This document shows, piece by piece, positions 63,965-64,000 of a stretch of DNA of 64,000 nucleotides. Source of the stretch: Enterococcus pallens ATCC BAA-351 (GTDB taxonomy: Bacteria; Bacillota; Bacilli; Lactobacillales; Enterococcaceae). The notes under the pieces are model-generated. The model saw only the letters and a program-made list of their open reading frames with translations. It ran no database searches and was not told the origin of the DNA. The stretch's first letter is position 1. Each line of letters opens with the position of its first letter. A program made the position numbers and the translations under genes. The stretch is taken from NCBI RefSeq assembly GCF_000407485.1, contig NZ_ASWD01000007.1:1-64000 (forward strand), written 5' to 3'.

Positions 63965-64000
63965 GCTTATCTCCTTTGACAGTTAATCATCTAAAGCCAA

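Larger units (their letters stand above)
35175..64000. mobile_element. siphovirus-type prophage at the ssrA 3' end, incomplete in window
   Basis: Continuous phage gene order: early genes, ArpU regulator, HNH, terminases, portal, protease, capsid, connectors, tail, tail tip, holin, endolysin, then accessory genes up to ssrA. The left border is placed at the ssrA 3' end because phage-type genes begin right after it and tmRNA genes are frequent integration sites. No integrase, repressor or second attachment copy is in the window, so the right end and the border are inferred. Structural genes appear intact. Confidence 0.85.

Overview
The window is low-GC Firmicutes DNA and most likely an Enterococcus chromosome. 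The 5' end of a 16S rRNA gene at the left edge has an enterococcal-type start. The core genes (pfkA-pyk, yceD-rpmF, pgi, gdhA, ltaS, mntH, a Lactobacillales-type tmRNA with tag AKNNNNSYALAA) fit a lactic-acid bacterium of that group. The species cannot be fixed from this window.

Positions 1-35174 are ordinary chromosome. In order: the start of an rRNA operon with two sigma-A promoters, reading left out of the window; a CovRS/LisRK-like two-component system; gnd; yceD-rpmF; the glycolytic pair pfkA-pyk; dnaE; a PmrA-like drug exporter; a HAD phosphatase; tRNA-Ser(CGA); a TetR regulator; a split ThrE-type exporter; uspA and mntH, with a candidate manganese-regulator box over the mntH promoter; a TVP38 membrane protein; pgi and gdhA; a BaiN-type flavoprotein; an EbsC/YbaK deacylase; aroD; an RlmI-like rRNA methyltransferase; ltaS; a membrane protein; a PbuG-like purine permease; a second OmpR-type two-component system; a second HAD phosphatase; and ssrA (tmRNA). 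Most operons end in clear rho-independent terminators.

From the 3' end of ssrA to the right edge (35175-64000) is a prophage of the long-tailed siphovirus type, cut off by the window before its lysogeny and integrase genes. Most phage genes are on the minus strand and read toward ssrA. From right to left: small early genes, an ArpU-type late regulator, a tRNA with anticodon CAT, an HNH nuclease, a candidate cos region, small and large terminase, portal, ClpP-like protease, HK97-type capsid, head-tail connectors, major tail protein, a tail chaperone with a -1 frameshift extension, tape measure, Dit, a long tail-tip protein with two wall-degrading domains, a CHAP-like protein, BppU and fibre genes, XkdX, holin and endolysin.

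Three sets of plus-strand genes run against this flow and look like accessory cargo. (1) Next to ssrA, a Y-family DNA polymerase has a LexA-type box in its promoter and a YolD-like protein plus four unknown small genes in an overlapping operon. (2) A 34-residue peptide gene has its own promoter and terminator, and is followed by a two-gene cassette (small membrane protein plus HTH-like protein). (3) In the early region, a two-gene moron (membrane-anchored protein plus soluble partner) has its own extended -10 promoter and terminator. These are the best candidates for undescribed biology; no function can be assigned to them from sequence alone.
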